Assembly (NCBI RefSeq): GCF_001971785.1
Contig: NZ_CP019389.1
Span: 1,561,001 to 1,625,000, forward strand
DNA from: Seonamhaeicola sp. S2-3
GTDB lineage: Bacteria > Bacteroidota > Bacteroidia > Flavobacteriales > Flavobacteriaceae
DNA length: 64,000 nt
Reading direction: 5' to 3'
Shown: piece by piece, positions 18,574 to 27,340 of the stretch
How positions within the stretch are numbered: the first letter of the stretch is position 1
How the letters are laid out: each line of letters opens with the position of its first letter
Made by a program: the position numbers and the translations under genes
The notes under the pieces: model-generated
Database searches by the model: none
What the model was told of the DNA's origin: nothing
What the model saw: the letters and a program-made list of their open reading frames with translations, nothing else

Positions 18574-19321
18574 GCTGAGGTTTGTTTTCTGCGTTTAAAG
18601 TTTCTACCGTTTTTACAGAAGCAGCAGTAACAGATAGAGGTAATACCAAAATAACACCAACTACGGGGATTAATAAAAGCAACAGAAAAACAACACCATT
18701 ACCAATAGCAAGTCCACGACGCTGCCTAACAAATTGCAGGCTTTTTTTATACTGAAAATGGCGCTCTAAAGTATAATCCATATTACCAAAACCAGCGTAA
18801 TAGGCTTGCACCATAAACAATAAAATGGTAGAAAATATATTTACTACAGGAATAAACTTTAGTAGTAAAATAGGAATGGTTAAAAGCAGCTCCATAAATA
18901 AATTTCTAACATTTATTTTAATACCGCGCCAAAGTTGTTGAATAAATGATGTATTTCTATGCGAGTGTGGTTTGGTGCTGGTTAAATGCGCTTCAATTTT
19001 TTCTGAAACGGGACTCATAAATGGCGCCGAAAGTGCCATAATGATGTGTTTAAACAGAATAAGTCCAATGACTACTACAATTAAACCGCCAATAACATTA
19101 CTAATAGCGGCAAAGGTTTCATGGCCCCAATCCCAAATCCAGATTTTAGAAATGAAGGCACCAATATTGTCTGATAAGCCATAGGCAGTACCAAAAATGG
19201 CTATGGCAGTTACAAGACTGATAAGCATGGGTACTGCAAAAAACTTCCAAAGTTTTAGTTTTGAAATTAAGCTAAAAGCCCCGAAGTAAGCTTTAATTGC
19301 TGAAATGATGTTTTTAATCAT
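18563..19321 (-). CDS. EI24/CysZ-like membrane protein
   Basis: A 252-residue protein with four or more long membrane segments (KFFAVPMLISLVTAIAIF, VIGGLIVVVIGLILFKHII, LFMELLLTIPILLLKFIP and GVVFLLLLLIPVVGVILVLP) and the family word MDYTLER...R, seen in EI24/CysZ proteins. CysZ itself is a sulfate channel, but many Bacteroidetes members have no tested role. The gene starts upstream of a 3' overlap with the acetyltransferase gene. The gap to hemE holds one of the structured intergenic repeats. Confidence 0.82.
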   Translation of the reverse strand: MIKNIISAIKAYFGAFSLISKLKLWKFFAVPMLISLVTAIAIFGTAYGLSDNIGAFISKIWIWDWGHETFAAISNVIGGLIVVVIGLILFKHIIMALSAPFMSPVSEKIEAHLTSTKPHSHRNTSFIQQLWRGIKINVRNLFMELLLTIPILLLKFIPVVNIFSTILLFMVQAYYAGFGNMDYTLERHFQYKKSLQFVRQRRGLAIGNGVVFLLLLLIPVVGVILVLPLSVTAASVKTVETLNAENKPQHVV

Positions 19322-19332
19322 GACGTTATTAT

Positions 19333-19468
19333 TGCGTTAGGGATTGAGGCATTTGTTGAAGCTCCCTGACGAAGGAAGGAGCGACTGCCGAAAGCCCGAC
19401 CTACTTTTTATTGCAATAAGTAGATTTTTAAAACCTAATGTTACACTAAAAAGTAGGTAACGCCCAAA
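19333..19468 (+). repeat. structured intergenic repeat, copy A
   Basis: This element runs from TTGCGTTAGGGATTGA to GGTAACGCCCAAAA. Its ends pair (GCGTTA / TAACGC). An inner arm GCTCC / GGAGC and a long hairpin CCTACTTTTT / AAAAAGTAGG lie between. Conserved words GGGATTGA, AGCTCC, GAGCGAC and GAAAGCCCGACC are shared with copies at 27898 and 61311. It lies between hemE and the EI24 gene and is antisense to them. Function is unknown. Confidence 0.8.
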
Positions 19469-19473
19469 ATATT

Positions 19474-20499
19474 TTAATTTCCGTATTCTTTTACAGCATC
19501 TATAAAGGCTTTGGCATGATCTACAGGAATGTTTGGTAGAATGCCATGACCTAGATTTACAATGTATTTGTCTTTACCAAAGGCATCAATCATTTGGTGT
19601 ACCATACGTTTAATATCGGTTGGAGGCGATAGTAGGCGTGAAGGATCGAAATTACCTTGTAAAGTTATGTTTCCGCCAGTTAAATATCTGGCGTTTTGTG
19701 GTGAACAGGTCCAATCTACACCAAGTGCTGCAGCGTTACTTTTTGCCATATCGTTAAGCGCAAACCAGCATCCTTTACCAAAGGCAATTACGGGAGCATC
19801 ATCTTTTAAAGCTTCAATAATTTGATTGATGTATTGCCATGAGAATTCTTGATAATCGGTAGGAGATAACATGCCTCCCCAAGAATCGAAAACCTGTACG
19901 GCATTTACGCCTGCTTTTACTTTTTCTTTTAGGTAGGCAATGGTGGTATCGGTAATTTTTTGAAGCATTTGGTGTGCCGCAATGGGATTTGTAAAGCAAA
20001 ATTCTTTAGCCTTATCAAAGGTTTTACTGCCTTGGCCTTGTACGCAATAACACAAGATAGTCCACGGAGAACCTGCAAAACCAATTAGCGGAATGTCATT
20101 GTTTAGTAATTCTTTAGTGGCTTTTATGGCTTGATAAACGTAATCTAATTCTACAGTAACGTCTGGTACAATTACGTTATCAACATCTTTTTGAGTGCGC
20201 ACCGGATTGGGTAAATAGGGGCCAAAATTGGGTTTCATTTGCACTTCAATGTTCATGGCTTGTGGAATTACCAAAATATCACTGAATAAAATAGCGGCAT
20301 CCATACCAAATCTACGAATGGGTTGTACGGTAATTTCACTTGCCAATTCAGGTGTACGGCAACGTGTAAAGAAATCGTATTTCTCTCGAATGGCCATGAA
20401 TTCTGGTAAATAGCGTCCTGCTTGACGCATCATCCACACGGGCGGACGGTTTACGGTTTCACCTTTTAATGCTTTTAAAAATAAATCGTTTTTTATCAT
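19474..20499 (-). CDS. hemE: uroporphyrinogen decarboxylase
   Basis: HemE converts uroporphyrinogen III to coproporphyrinogen III by removing four carboxyl groups. The diagnostic [17 protein letters not shown] near the N-terminus carries the substrate-binding Arg residues, and [16 protein letters not shown] and [10 protein letters not shown] are also conserved. The C-terminus [20 protein letters not shown] is intact. The 341-residue length is standard. A fragment of a four-helix-bundle gene lies between it and hemC-hemD. Confidence 0.97.
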   Translation of the reverse strand: MIKNDLFLKALKGETVNRPPVWMMRQAGRYLPEFMAIREKYDFFTRCRTPELASEITVQPIRRFGMDAAILFSDILVIPQAMNIEVQMKPNFGPYLPNPVRTQKDVDNVIVPDVTVELDYVYQAIKATKELLNNDIPLIGFAGSPWTILCYCVQGQGSKTFDKAKEFCFTNPIAAHQMLQKITDTTIAYLKEKVKAGVNAVQVFDSWGGMLSPTDYQEFSWQYINQIIEALKDDAPVIAFGKGCWFALNDMAKSNAAALGVDWTCSPQNARYLTGGNITLQGNFDPSRLLSPPTDIKRMVHQMIDAFGKDKYIVNLGHGILPNIPVDHAKAFIDAVKEYGN

Positions 20500-20502
20500 G
20501 TT

Positions 20503-20720
20503 AGCTTTTGGCTTTTGGCTCTTAGCAGTTAGCTAAAAAGTATTACTGTTTTTAATTTTTCTTCAGAAGGAAGTTTATCAGATAACTGATAGACCTGCTT
20601 TACAAGTTCTATTCCATTTTTCCAAATATCTAATTTTTTAAAATCTCTCATATAGTTATTATAATAGCCTTTAACTATAGGATGTATGGAGCTAAAAGCT
20701 AAAGGCGAATGGCAAATGGC
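20503..20720 (-). repeat. cassette of inverted AGC-TTTT-GGC words around a gene fragment
   Basis: Short words of the type agcttttggcttttggctc (20507-20525) on one side and gagctaaaagctaaaggc (20690-20707) on the other are inverted relative to each other. They flank the four-helix-bundle fragment described separately. The arrangement resembles a small inserted cassette between hemE and hemC-hemD. Confidence 0.5.
20529..20651 (-). pseudogene. truncated four-helix-bundle (23S-IVP/S23-like) protein gene
   Basis: The frame from ATG 20651 reads MRDFKKLDIWKNGIELVKQV then YQLSDKLPSEEK, the typical start of four-helix-bundle proteins related to those in 23S rRNA intervening sequences. It then leaves the family sequence and stops after 40 residues, whereas intact members are about 115-125. 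The rest of the gene is gone. Known members form pentameric bundles of unclear role. Inverted short repeats flank it, consistent with a decayed mobile cassette. Confidence 0.7.
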
Positions 20721-22297
20721 TATAACACGTAGTGTTGATTTACCAACTCAATTACACTTTCTACCGTTGGCACTTTAGCAATTTTTACTTCTTTAAAATG
20801 TTTTTTGGCTTCTTTTGCAGTGGTTTCTCCAATACAAAAGGCAATGACATCTTTATCGTTTTTTTGTTTGTAACTTTTTACGGTTGAAGGGCTGAAAAAC
20901 ATCACACTTTCAACAGATTCATCAAGCTTTACAGCATCAAATTTGGTTTGATATGCTTCAACTAGGTTTACTTTAATATTATTGGTTTCCAGTATGCTTG
21001 GTAAATCATCAAGTCTTAAATTACTACAAAGGTATGTAACTTCGGTACCTTCCATGTATTCTACTAAATAGTTTGCTAAGGCTTTAGCATTTTTTTCAGA
21101 ATGGGTTACTTTACCAATTTTGTTTTCAATAAGACGTTTGGTACGCCGCCCCACACAATAAATATTTTTAAACTTTAATTCTTCGTGCGAAAAATTTATC
21201 AATAAAGCATCAACCGCATTTTTGCTGGTAATAATTACGTTTTGTATTTCTTCTTTTATAAGCTGTTTATGAATTCTGTTAGGTTTTGTTTTTATAAAAT
21301 CTGAACTTTTTACCGATACTTTTTCATTAAACAGTAAGCGTTGGTTTTCAGTTAAAGATTTAGTTGAATAGACGTTTGCTTGTTTGCCTTCATTTTTAAA
21401 ATCGTCCATTAAACGCTTTCCTCCACGTTCAATAATATAATTAGAAGCATAGGTAGCAATATCATTGTGTTTTCCAAGAGGTTCAACTCTGGTAACTTCT
21501 ATTTTTTTAGAACCATCTTTACTTAACAATACGCCTTTAAAATGTACCTCTTCGTTTTTTATGTAGGCTAGGGCTCCAATAGGAGCGCTACAACCGCCTT
21601 CTAATTTATTTAGAAAATCGCGCTCAATGGTGGTGCAAATTTCGGTTTCTTCGTGGTTAAGAATAGCGCAAGCTTCTTTTATAAAATTGTCTTCCTCTAA
21701 GGCAGTAACCATAATGGCACCTTGTGCAGGTGCGGGAACCATCCAATCTAAATTGATGGCTTCATCGGGTCTAACACCTATACGCCCAATGCCTGCGGCA
21801 GCAAAAATAGCACCGTTCCAATTATTGTCTTTTAATTTTTGAAGTCTTGAATTTACATTACCTCTTAAATCTACAACAGTATGTGTTGGGTAGCGGTTAA
21901 GCCATTGCGCTTTACGGCGTAAACTTCCGGTGGCAATAACAGCATCTTTAGCGCCTAAAAATTCTTCGTTATCTTTAAAAACAAGTGTGTCGTTAACATT
22001 ACCTCTTTTTAAAACAGCTGCTTGTATAATGCCTTTTGGTAGTATGGTAGGAACATCTTTTAGCGAATGCACCGCAATATCAATGTCATGGTTTAACATG
22101 GCAATATCTAAGGTTCTGGTAAAAATGCCGGTAATTCCTAACTCGTAAAGGGGTTTGTTTAGAACTAAATCGCCTGTAGATTTTACAGGTACCAATTCGG
22201 TTTTATGCCCTTCTTTTTCTAGTAAACTTTGTACAATTTTGGCTTGCCATAGTGCTAATTCACTATCGCGCGTTCCAATTCTTATGATTTTAGACAT
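20720..22297 (-). CDS. hemC: hydroxymethylbilane synthase fused to uroporphyrinogen-III synthase
   Basis: Residues 1 to about 300 are HemC: IRIGTRDSELALWQAKIV, VHSLKDVPT, TGSLRRKAQ and the dipyrromethane-cofactor Cys 236 in KLEGGCSAPIGA. Residues about 310-525 are a HemD-type uroporphyrinogen-III synthase, with VIITSKNAVDALL, IYCVGRRTKRLIE, VMFFSPSTVKSY and AFCIGETTAKEAKK. One protein would thus turn porphobilinogen into uroporphyrinogen III without releasing the unstable hydroxymethylbilane. The frame is continuous and no separate hemD is seen nearby. It overlaps hemA by 8 bases. Fusion is read directly; channelling is inferred. Confidence 0.92.
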   Translation of the reverse strand: MSKIIRIGTRDSELALWQAKIVQSLLEKEGHKTELVPVKSTGDLVLNKPLYELGITGIFTRTLDIAMLNHDIDIAVHSLKDVPTILPKGIIQAAVLKRGNVNDTLVFKDNEEFLGAKDAVIATGSLRRKAQWLNRYPTHTVVDLRGNVNSRLQKLKDNNWNGAIFAAAGIGRIGVRPDEAINLDWMVPAPAQGAIMVTALEEDNFIKEACAILNHEETEICTTIERDFLNKLEGGCSAPIGALAYIKNEEVHFKGVLLSKDGSKKIEVTRVEPLGKHNDIATYASNYIIERGGKRLMDDFKNEGKQANVYSTKSLTENQRLLFNEKVSVKSSDFIKTKPNRIHKQLIKEEIQNVIITSKNAVDALLINFSHEELKFKNIYCVGRRTKRLIENKIGKVTHSEKNAKALANYLVEYMEGTEVTYLCSNLRLDDLPSILETNNIKVNLVEAYQTKFDAVKLDESVESVMFFSPSTVKSYKQKNDKDVIAFCIGETTAKEAKKHFKEVKIAKVPTVESVIELVNQHYVL

Positions 22298-23555
22298 TTG
22301 TTTTGTGAGGTTCTTCTAACTGAAATACTTTTTTTATCAGTTCTAAACTATCATCTGTAGATATGCCATCATCTTTTAAATGATGCGCAAAATGATTGGT
22401 TATTTTTTGAATGATTTTATTGCTAATTAACTCTGCTTGCTCTTCGTTAAAGTTTGATATTTTTTTACGTTGTGTATCTAATTCTGCCGAAGCAAAATCT
22501 GTAAGCTTGTGTTTTAAAGCCTTTATGGTAGGTGCAAATTTTCTAGTTTCTAACCAACTGTTAAATTCTGCTTTTACCTCTTCTATAATGGCTTCGGCCT
22601 CAGGAATGTATGTTTTTCTTTTTTCTAAAGTTTCATCTGTTATTTGCGATAAATAATCTAAATGAACTAAAGTAACATTGTTTAATTCCTGTACATTTTC
22701 ATCTACATTTTTAGGTATTGATAAATCTAGAATTAAAAGCGGTTTTTCAGATTGAATAATGTGTTTGTCAATTGTTGGTCTATGCGCACCTGTGGCAACA
22801 ATTAAGATATCAGAATTGCTAATTTCTTCCTGTAAATTGGCGTAATCTTTAACTACTAAATTGAACTTACCAGCAATTTTTTCGGCTTTATCTTTAGTTC
22901 TGTTAATTAAAGTAATGTGTTCGTTTTTGGTGTGTTTTACCAGGTTTTCACAAGTGTTTCTTCCTATTTTACCCGTACCAAAAAGTAAAATGTTTTTGTT
23001 TGAAACATTTTCAATACTCTTTAATATATATTGAACCGATGCAAAAGATACAGAGGTAGCACCAGATGATAACTCGGTTTCGGTTTTAATGCGTTTACTA
23101 GCCTGAATAACAGCATTAACCAAACGTTCTATAAAAGGATTTAGTAAATTGTTTTTCTTTGAAAGTATAGCGCTTGATTTAAGTTGACTTATAATTTCAA
23201 AATCACCAAGAATTTGGCTATCTAAACCAGAACCTACTTTAAACATGTGGCTAATAGCTTCTTTGTTTTTGTAAACGTAAGCCACTTTTTGAAATTCATC
23301 AACAGTGCCTTTGGTATTATCGCAAAGTAGTTTTATAAGTTGAAATGGGTGTTCTGCAAACCCATAAATTTCTGTTCTGTTGCAGGTGGAAGTTACTAAC
23401 AAGCTTTCTATTTCATTTGTTTTAGCTTGTTGTAATAATGTAAGTCTTGCGTCATCACTTAAACTAAAATGACCACGTATTACGGCATCGGCTTTTTTAT
23501 AACTCAAACCAATGGCGTAAAAATTTTTACTTCTTGAAATGTTATATCTGTGCAT
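22290..23555 (-). CDS. hemA: glutamyl-tRNA reductase
   Basis: HemA reduces glutamyl-tRNA(Glu) with NADPH to glutamate-1-semialdehyde, the first step of the C5 heme pathway. The catalytic Cys lies in TSTCNRTEIYG (Cys 58), the NADPH site in LLFGTGKIGRNTCENL, and the C-terminal helical dimerisation domain is present. Length is 421 residues. It is the first gene of the minus-strand heme operon and is divergent from the AraC-type regulator, with a promoter-like element close to its start. The next enzyme, HemL, is not encoded in the window. Confidence 0.96.
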   Translation of the reverse strand: MHRYNISRSKNFYAIGLSYKKADAVIRGHFSLSDDARLTLLQQAKTNEIESLLVTSTCNRTEIYGFAEHPFQLIKLLCDNTKGTVDEFQKVAYVYKNKEAISHMFKVGSGLDSQILGDFEIISQLKSSAILSKKNNLLNPFIERLVNAVIQASKRIKTETELSSGATSVSFASVQYILKSIENVSNKNILLFGTGKIGRNTCENLVKHTKNEHITLINRTKDKAEKIAGKFNLVVKDYANLQEEISNSDILIVATGAHRPTIDKHIIQSEKPLLILDLSIPKNVDENVQELNNVTLVHLDYLSQITDETLEKRKTYIPEAEAIIEEVKAEFNSWLETRKFAPTIKALKHKLTDFASAELDTQRKKISNFNEEQAELISNKIIQKITNHFAHHLKDDGISTDDSLELIKKVFQLEEPHKTNV

Positions 23556-23576
23556 CTAGTACCTAACTACAAGTAG

Positions 23577-23584
23577 CAAAAATA
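23577..23584 (-). promoter_or_regulatory. -7 element of the hemA operon
   Basis: On the minus strand TATTTTTG matches TAnnTTTG, 22 bases before the hemA start. Confidence 0.55.
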
Positions 23585-23678
23585 GAATCCTCAACTTGAA
23601 AAAAATAACGCTAAAAGAACTTTTAGTGTCGTTACGAGTTTTTTAATAGAATTTCACTTATAAAAAGTTTAAATGTTA

Positions 23679-23686
23679 TACTTTTA
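23679..23686 (+). promoter_or_regulatory. -7 element of the AraC regulator gene
   Basis: TACTTTTA fits TAnnTTTR, 60 bases before the start at 23746, in the divergent region shared with hemA. Confidence 0.45.
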
Positions 23687-23745
23687 CAGTAAAATAGGCT
23701 GTTTTGGGGGTTGTAATATAGAATGAATCTAAATAAGACTAAAGA

Positions 23746-24642
23746 ATGAACAAAGAAATTGATGCAAAAAGTATCGCTGAAAGTACTTTTCAAGAAACAA
23801 ATGTTGATGAAGGTTTTCTAGTTTTAACTTTTAAAAACGAAAAAAGTGTCGCTCAAAGTGTTGCTAAAGAGATTGATAGTGATTATATACAATTTCATTT
23901 TTGTGTAAAAGGAGCTGCTAAGTTTATGTTTAACCAAGGGCGATATGCTTTAGATATTCAAGAAGAAAGTTCTTTACTGCTCTATAATCCGCAAAGAGAT
24001 CTTCCTATTAATCTATACGTAGAACCAAAATCTTGGGTTGTTTCTATTTTAATTTCTATTAAAAAATTTCACGGATTATTTTCATCAGAAGCCGATCATA
24101 TCTCATTTTTAAATGATGATAACAAGGATAAAAAATATTATAAAGATGGTGTAATAACGCCATCAATGGCAATTGTATTAAACCAGCTTATCAATTACAG
24201 TTTAAACAGTTCTATTAAGCATATTTATTTTAAAGGAAAAGCTTATGAATTATTGAGTTTATACTTTAACAGAAGTGAAGATGCCGATATAGAACAATGT
24301 CCTTTTTTAGTAGATGAAGCTAACGTTATTAAAATAAGGCAAGCAAAAGATATTATTGTATCTAGAATGGCAGAACCTCCTAGTTTACAAGAATTAGCTG
24401 ATGAAATAGGGCTTAGTTTAAAAAAGCTAAAAGAAGGCTTTAAACAAATTTATGGCGATTCTGTTTTTAGTTTTTTATTTGATTATAAAATGGAAGTAGC
24501 CCGTAAACTATTAGAAGCTGGAAATGATAACGTAAATGAAGTAGGCCTTAAAGTAGGCTACAGTACTGCCAGTCATTTTATTGCAGCCTTTAAGAAAAAG
24601 TATGGCACTACACCAAAAAAATATATAATGTCTTTAAGTTAA
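23746..24642 (+). CDS. AraC family transcriptional regulator (heme cluster)
   Basis: The 298-residue protein has an N-terminal sensing domain (IQFHFCVKGAAKFMFNQGRY...) and a C-terminal pair of helix-turn-helix motifs: SLQELADEIGLSLKKLKEGFKQIYG and NEVGLKVGYSTASHFIAAFKKKYGTTPKKY. The layout resembles PchR-type regulators of iron or siderophore genes. It is divergent from hemA and upstream of hemH, so control of heme genes is plausible but not shown. No ligand can be named. Confidence 0.9.
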   Translation: MNKEIDAKSIAESTFQETNVDEGFLVLTFKNEKSVAQSVAKEIDSDYIQFHFCVKGAAKFMFNQGRYALDIQEESSLLLYNPQRDLPINLYVEPKSWVVSILISIKKFHGLFSSEADHISFLNDDNKDKKYYKDGVITPSMAIVLNQLINYSLNSSIKHIYFKGKAYELLSLYFNRSEDADIEQCPFLVDEANVIKIRQAKDIIVSRMAEPPSLQELADEIGLSLKKLKEGFKQIYGDSVFSFLFDYKMEVARKLLEAGNDNVNEVGLKVGYSTASHFIAAFKKKYGTTPKKYIMSLS

Positions 24643-24687
24643 CCCTTTTTGCAACATGTAAGTTTTTTATTATTCTGCTTTTTTTTA

Positions 24688-24695
24688 TATTTTTG
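24688..24695 (+). promoter_or_regulatory. -7 element before the 53-codon small gene
   Basis: TATTTTTG matches TAnnTTTG, 34 bases upstream of the ATG at 24730. Confidence 0.5.
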
Positions 24696-24729
24696 AGTGT
24701 AAGTCTTGTTAACTTAAAACCCCAAAGTC

Positions 24730-24891
24730 ATGAAATTTTTAACACCAGAAATTGAAGCGTTGTACAAGCTTCATAATGGTTTTACTAATAAAAAATCTTT
24801 AGTAAGACAAAGCGCTTCATGTGGAATTTTCCAAGAGTGTGATTACTCTGAAAAAAAACCACCTACTTTCTATAAGAAAGAACAAGACTAG
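24730..24891 (+). CDS. small hypothetical protein, 53 aa
   Basis: This frame of 53 codons lies between the AraC gene and hemH, with a promoter-like element upstream. The product begins MKFLTPEIEALYKLHNGFTN and carries two Cys (SASCGIFQECDYS). The leader CAAAGTCATGAA is also found before another 53-codon frame at 50078 that also follows an AraC gene; the proteins themselves are not alike. No family is recognised. The coding case rests on the clean promoter, start and composition. Confidence 0.6.
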   Translation: MKFLTPEIEALYKLHNGFTNKKSLVRQSASCGIFQECDYSEKKPPTFYKKEQD

Positions 24892-24939
24892 TTATAATTT
24901 AAATTTATAGTTGTAGCTTTTTGTTAAGAATTTGTGTTG

Positions 24940-24947
24940 TATTTTTA
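24940..24947 (+). promoter_or_regulatory. -7 element of hemH
   Basis: TATTTTTA fits TAnnTTTR, with TTG at 24921-24923 as a possible -33 element, 16 bases upstream. It ends only 4 bases before the hemH ATG, so the transcript may have almost no leader. Confidence 0.5.
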
Positions 24948-24951
24948 CAGC

Positions 24952-25971
24952 ATGAAAAAAGGCGTTTTACTTGTAAATTTAGGGTCTCCAGATAGTCCAG
25001 AACCTAAAGATGTAAAAAAATATTTAGGCGAGTTTTTAATGGATGAACGGGTTATAGATATTCCCTATGCAGCAAGGGCATTATTAGTTAGAGGTATTAT
25101 TTTAAAAACCCGCCCCAAAGCATCGGCAGCAGCCTATAAAAAAATATGGTGGGAGGAAGGTTCTCCACTTATTGTAATATCAGAACAACTTCAAAATAAA
25201 ATTCAAAAGCAAGTTGATGTTCCTGTAGCTTTAGCTATGCGTTATGGTAGCATGACCATATTAAAAGGTTTGCAAGAGCTAGTTGATAAAGGTGTTGATG
25301 AGGTTTTACTATTCCCTTTGTATCCGCAATTTGCTATGGCAACCACCGAAACTATTTTAGTAAAGGCAGAACAACTTAAAGAAATGCATTTTCCTAATCT
25401 AAAAATAGAATCGGTTCCAGCATTTTATAATAAACCAGATTATATTGAAGTACTTTCAAATTCAATAAAAAACCATTTAGAAGGTAAAAAATACGAACAT
25501 TTGCTGTTTTCATATCATGGTGTACCAGAACGCCATATTAGAAAAAGCGATGTAACAAAATCACATTGTAAAATAGATGGTAGCTGTTGTAAAACGCCCA
25601 GTAAAGCGCATGAGTTTTGTTATCGCCACCAGTGTTTAGAAGTTACCAGATTGGTGGCAGAAAAATTGCAGTTAAAAGCAGGCACATATTCAACATCCTT
25701 TCAATCACGTTTAGGGTTTGACCCATGGTTGCAACCATATACAGATAGAACCATAGAACGTTTAGGCAAACAAGGTCTAAAAAATATGGCTATTGTAACC
25801 CCAGCTTTTGTGAGTGATTGTCTTGAAACTTTAGAAGAAATTGCCATGGAAGGCAAAGAAATTTTTCATGAAATGGGCGGTAATGAGTTTACAACCATTC
25901 CTTGTTTAAATGACGATGCTGCTTTTGTAAATTTACTTTCAAAATGGATTAATAATTGGGTAACAGCCTAA
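24952..25971 (+). CDS. hemH: ferrochelatase
   Basis: HemH inserts Fe2+ into protoporphyrin IX to make heme. The N-terminus KKGVLLVNLGSPDSPE, the metal-site His in LLFSYHGVPERH and TYSTSFQSRLGFDPWLQPYT are characteristic, as is the C-terminal CLETLEEIAMEGKEIFHE. The ATG at 24952 was preferred over an in-frame TTG 18 bases upstream because that region is the promoter. Length is 339 residues. A Cys-rich segment (CKIDGSCCKTPSKAHEFCYR) lies near the middle. It heads a run with the MATE gene and hemJ. Confidence 0.96.
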   Translation: MKKGVLLVNLGSPDSPEPKDVKKYLGEFLMDERVIDIPYAARALLVRGIILKTRPKASAAAYKKIWWEEGSPLIVISEQLQNKIQKQVDVPVALAMRYGSMTILKGLQELVDKGVDEVLLFPLYPQFAMATTETILVKAEQLKEMHFPNLKIESVPAFYNKPDYIEVLSNSIKNHLEGKKYEHLLFSYHGVPERHIRKSDVTKSHCKIDGSCCKTPSKAHEFCYRHQCLEVTRLVAEKLQLKAGTYSTSFQSRLGFDPWLQPYTDRTIERLGKQGLKNMAIVTPAFVSDCLETLEEIAMEGKEIFHEMGGNEFTTIPCLNDDAAFVNLLSKWINNWVTA

Positions 25972-25986
25972 ATGTAATTATTGTAA

Positions 25987-27327
25987 ATGGCAAAAATACA
26001 ATCTGAAGATTTAGGAGTATTACCAATAAACAAACTGCTTGTAAGGCAAGCATTACCCGCATCAATAGGCATTTTAGTAATGTCTCTTAATATTCTTGTT
26101 GATACAATTTTTGTAGGACATTGGATAGGGTCAACAGCCATTGCTGCTATAAATGTGGTACTTCCTGTAACATTTTTTATTGCGGCATTAGGTATGAGTA
26201 TTGGTATTGGTGGTTCTTCAATAATATCAAGAGCTATGGGGGCTCATGATAAAGATAAAGCTTTTTTAACCTTTGGAAATCAAATTACGTTAACCCTACT
26301 TTTAACCATAACCTTAGTAATTTTAGGTTTGTGGTTTATAGACGATATAGTTCCTGCATTTGGTGGCAAGGGAATTATTTTTGAACCTGCCAAAATATAC
26401 TACCGTATTGTACTTTACGGAACGCCTATACTTGCAATGAGTATGGTTGGTAATAATGTAGCCCGTGCCGAAGGGAAACCTAAATTCTCTATGTATGCCA
26501 TGATGATGCCTTCTGTAGGTAATTTAGTTTTAGACTATCTTTTTATAAATTTATTCGATTGGGGTATGCAAGGAGCTGCTTGGGCAACAACAATTTCTTA
26601 TGGCTTTTCATTTCTTTACCTTTTATGGTTTTTCCTTTCAAAAAACTCAGAATTAAAAATAAATGTATCGCATTTTGGTTTAAATCTAAATCTTGTAAAA
26701 GAAATAGCATCACTTGGTTTTGTAACGCTTTCAAGACAAGCCGTAGTAAGCATAACGTATTTGCTCATGAATAATATTTTATTCAATTTAGGAGGCGCCA
26801 CATCGGTTACAGCTTATGCCATTGTTGGCCGTATGCTAATGTTTGCTATGTTTCCTGTTTTAGGTGTTACACAAGGATTTTTACCAATAGCAGGATTTAA
26901 TTACGGTGCCGGAAATTACACTAGGGTTAGAATAAGTATAAATGCAGCTATAAAGTATGCTTCTATTTTGGCAACCATTGTGTTTTTGTTTTTAATGATA
27001 TTCCCTACATTAATTACAAAACTATTTACAACAGATGCAGAAGTAATAAGTCAAACACCAAGTGCAATGCGTTGGGTGTTTGCTGCAACACCAATCATTG
27101 CCATTCAGCTAATAGGAGCAGCCTACTTTCAGGCCATAGGTAAAGCAAAATCGGCTCTTTTATTAACATTAACTAGACAAGGGTTTTTCTTTATTCCATT
27201 AATTTTTCTTCTACCAAATTTTTATGGCGAGTTTGGGGTTTGGGTATCATTTCCTATAGCCGATGTACTTTCTACCATAGTTACAGCATATTTTTTAAAT
27301 AAAGAAATTAGAAAAACCTTATATTAA
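25987..27327 (+). CDS. MATE family efflux transporter
   Basis: A 446-residue inner-membrane protein with about twelve transmembrane segments in two similar halves, each starting with an RQALPASIGILVMSLN- or SRQAVVSITYLLMNN-type helix. The sequence GAGNYTRVRISINAA and the N-terminal IFVGHWIGSTAIAAI are typical of MATE drug or metabolite/cation antiporters. It lies between hemH and hemJ, 15 and 13 bases away, so it is probably co-transcribed with them. Whether it exports a porphyrin is unknown; that is only a context-based idea. Confidence 0.92.
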   Translation: MAKIQSEDLGVLPINKLLVRQALPASIGILVMSLNILVDTIFVGHWIGSTAIAAINVVLPVTFFIAALGMSIGIGGSSIISRAMGAHDKDKAFLTFGNQITLTLLLTITLVILGLWFIDDIVPAFGGKGIIFEPAKIYYRIVLYGTPILAMSMVGNNVARAEGKPKFSMYAMMMPSVGNLVLDYLFINLFDWGMQGAAWATTISYGFSFLYLLWFFLSKNSELKINVSHFGLNLNLVKEIASLGFVTLSRQAVVSITYLLMNNILFNLGGATSVTAYAIVGRMLMFAMFPVLGVTQGFLPIAGFNYGAGNYTRVRISINAAIKYASILATIVFLFLMIFPTLITKLFTTDAEVISQTPSAMRWVFAATPIIAIQLIGAAYFQAIGKAKSALLLTLTRQGFFFIPLIFLLPNFYGEFGVWVSFPIADVLSTIVTAYFLNKEIRKTLY

Positions 27328-27340
27328 GAACATAATAATC

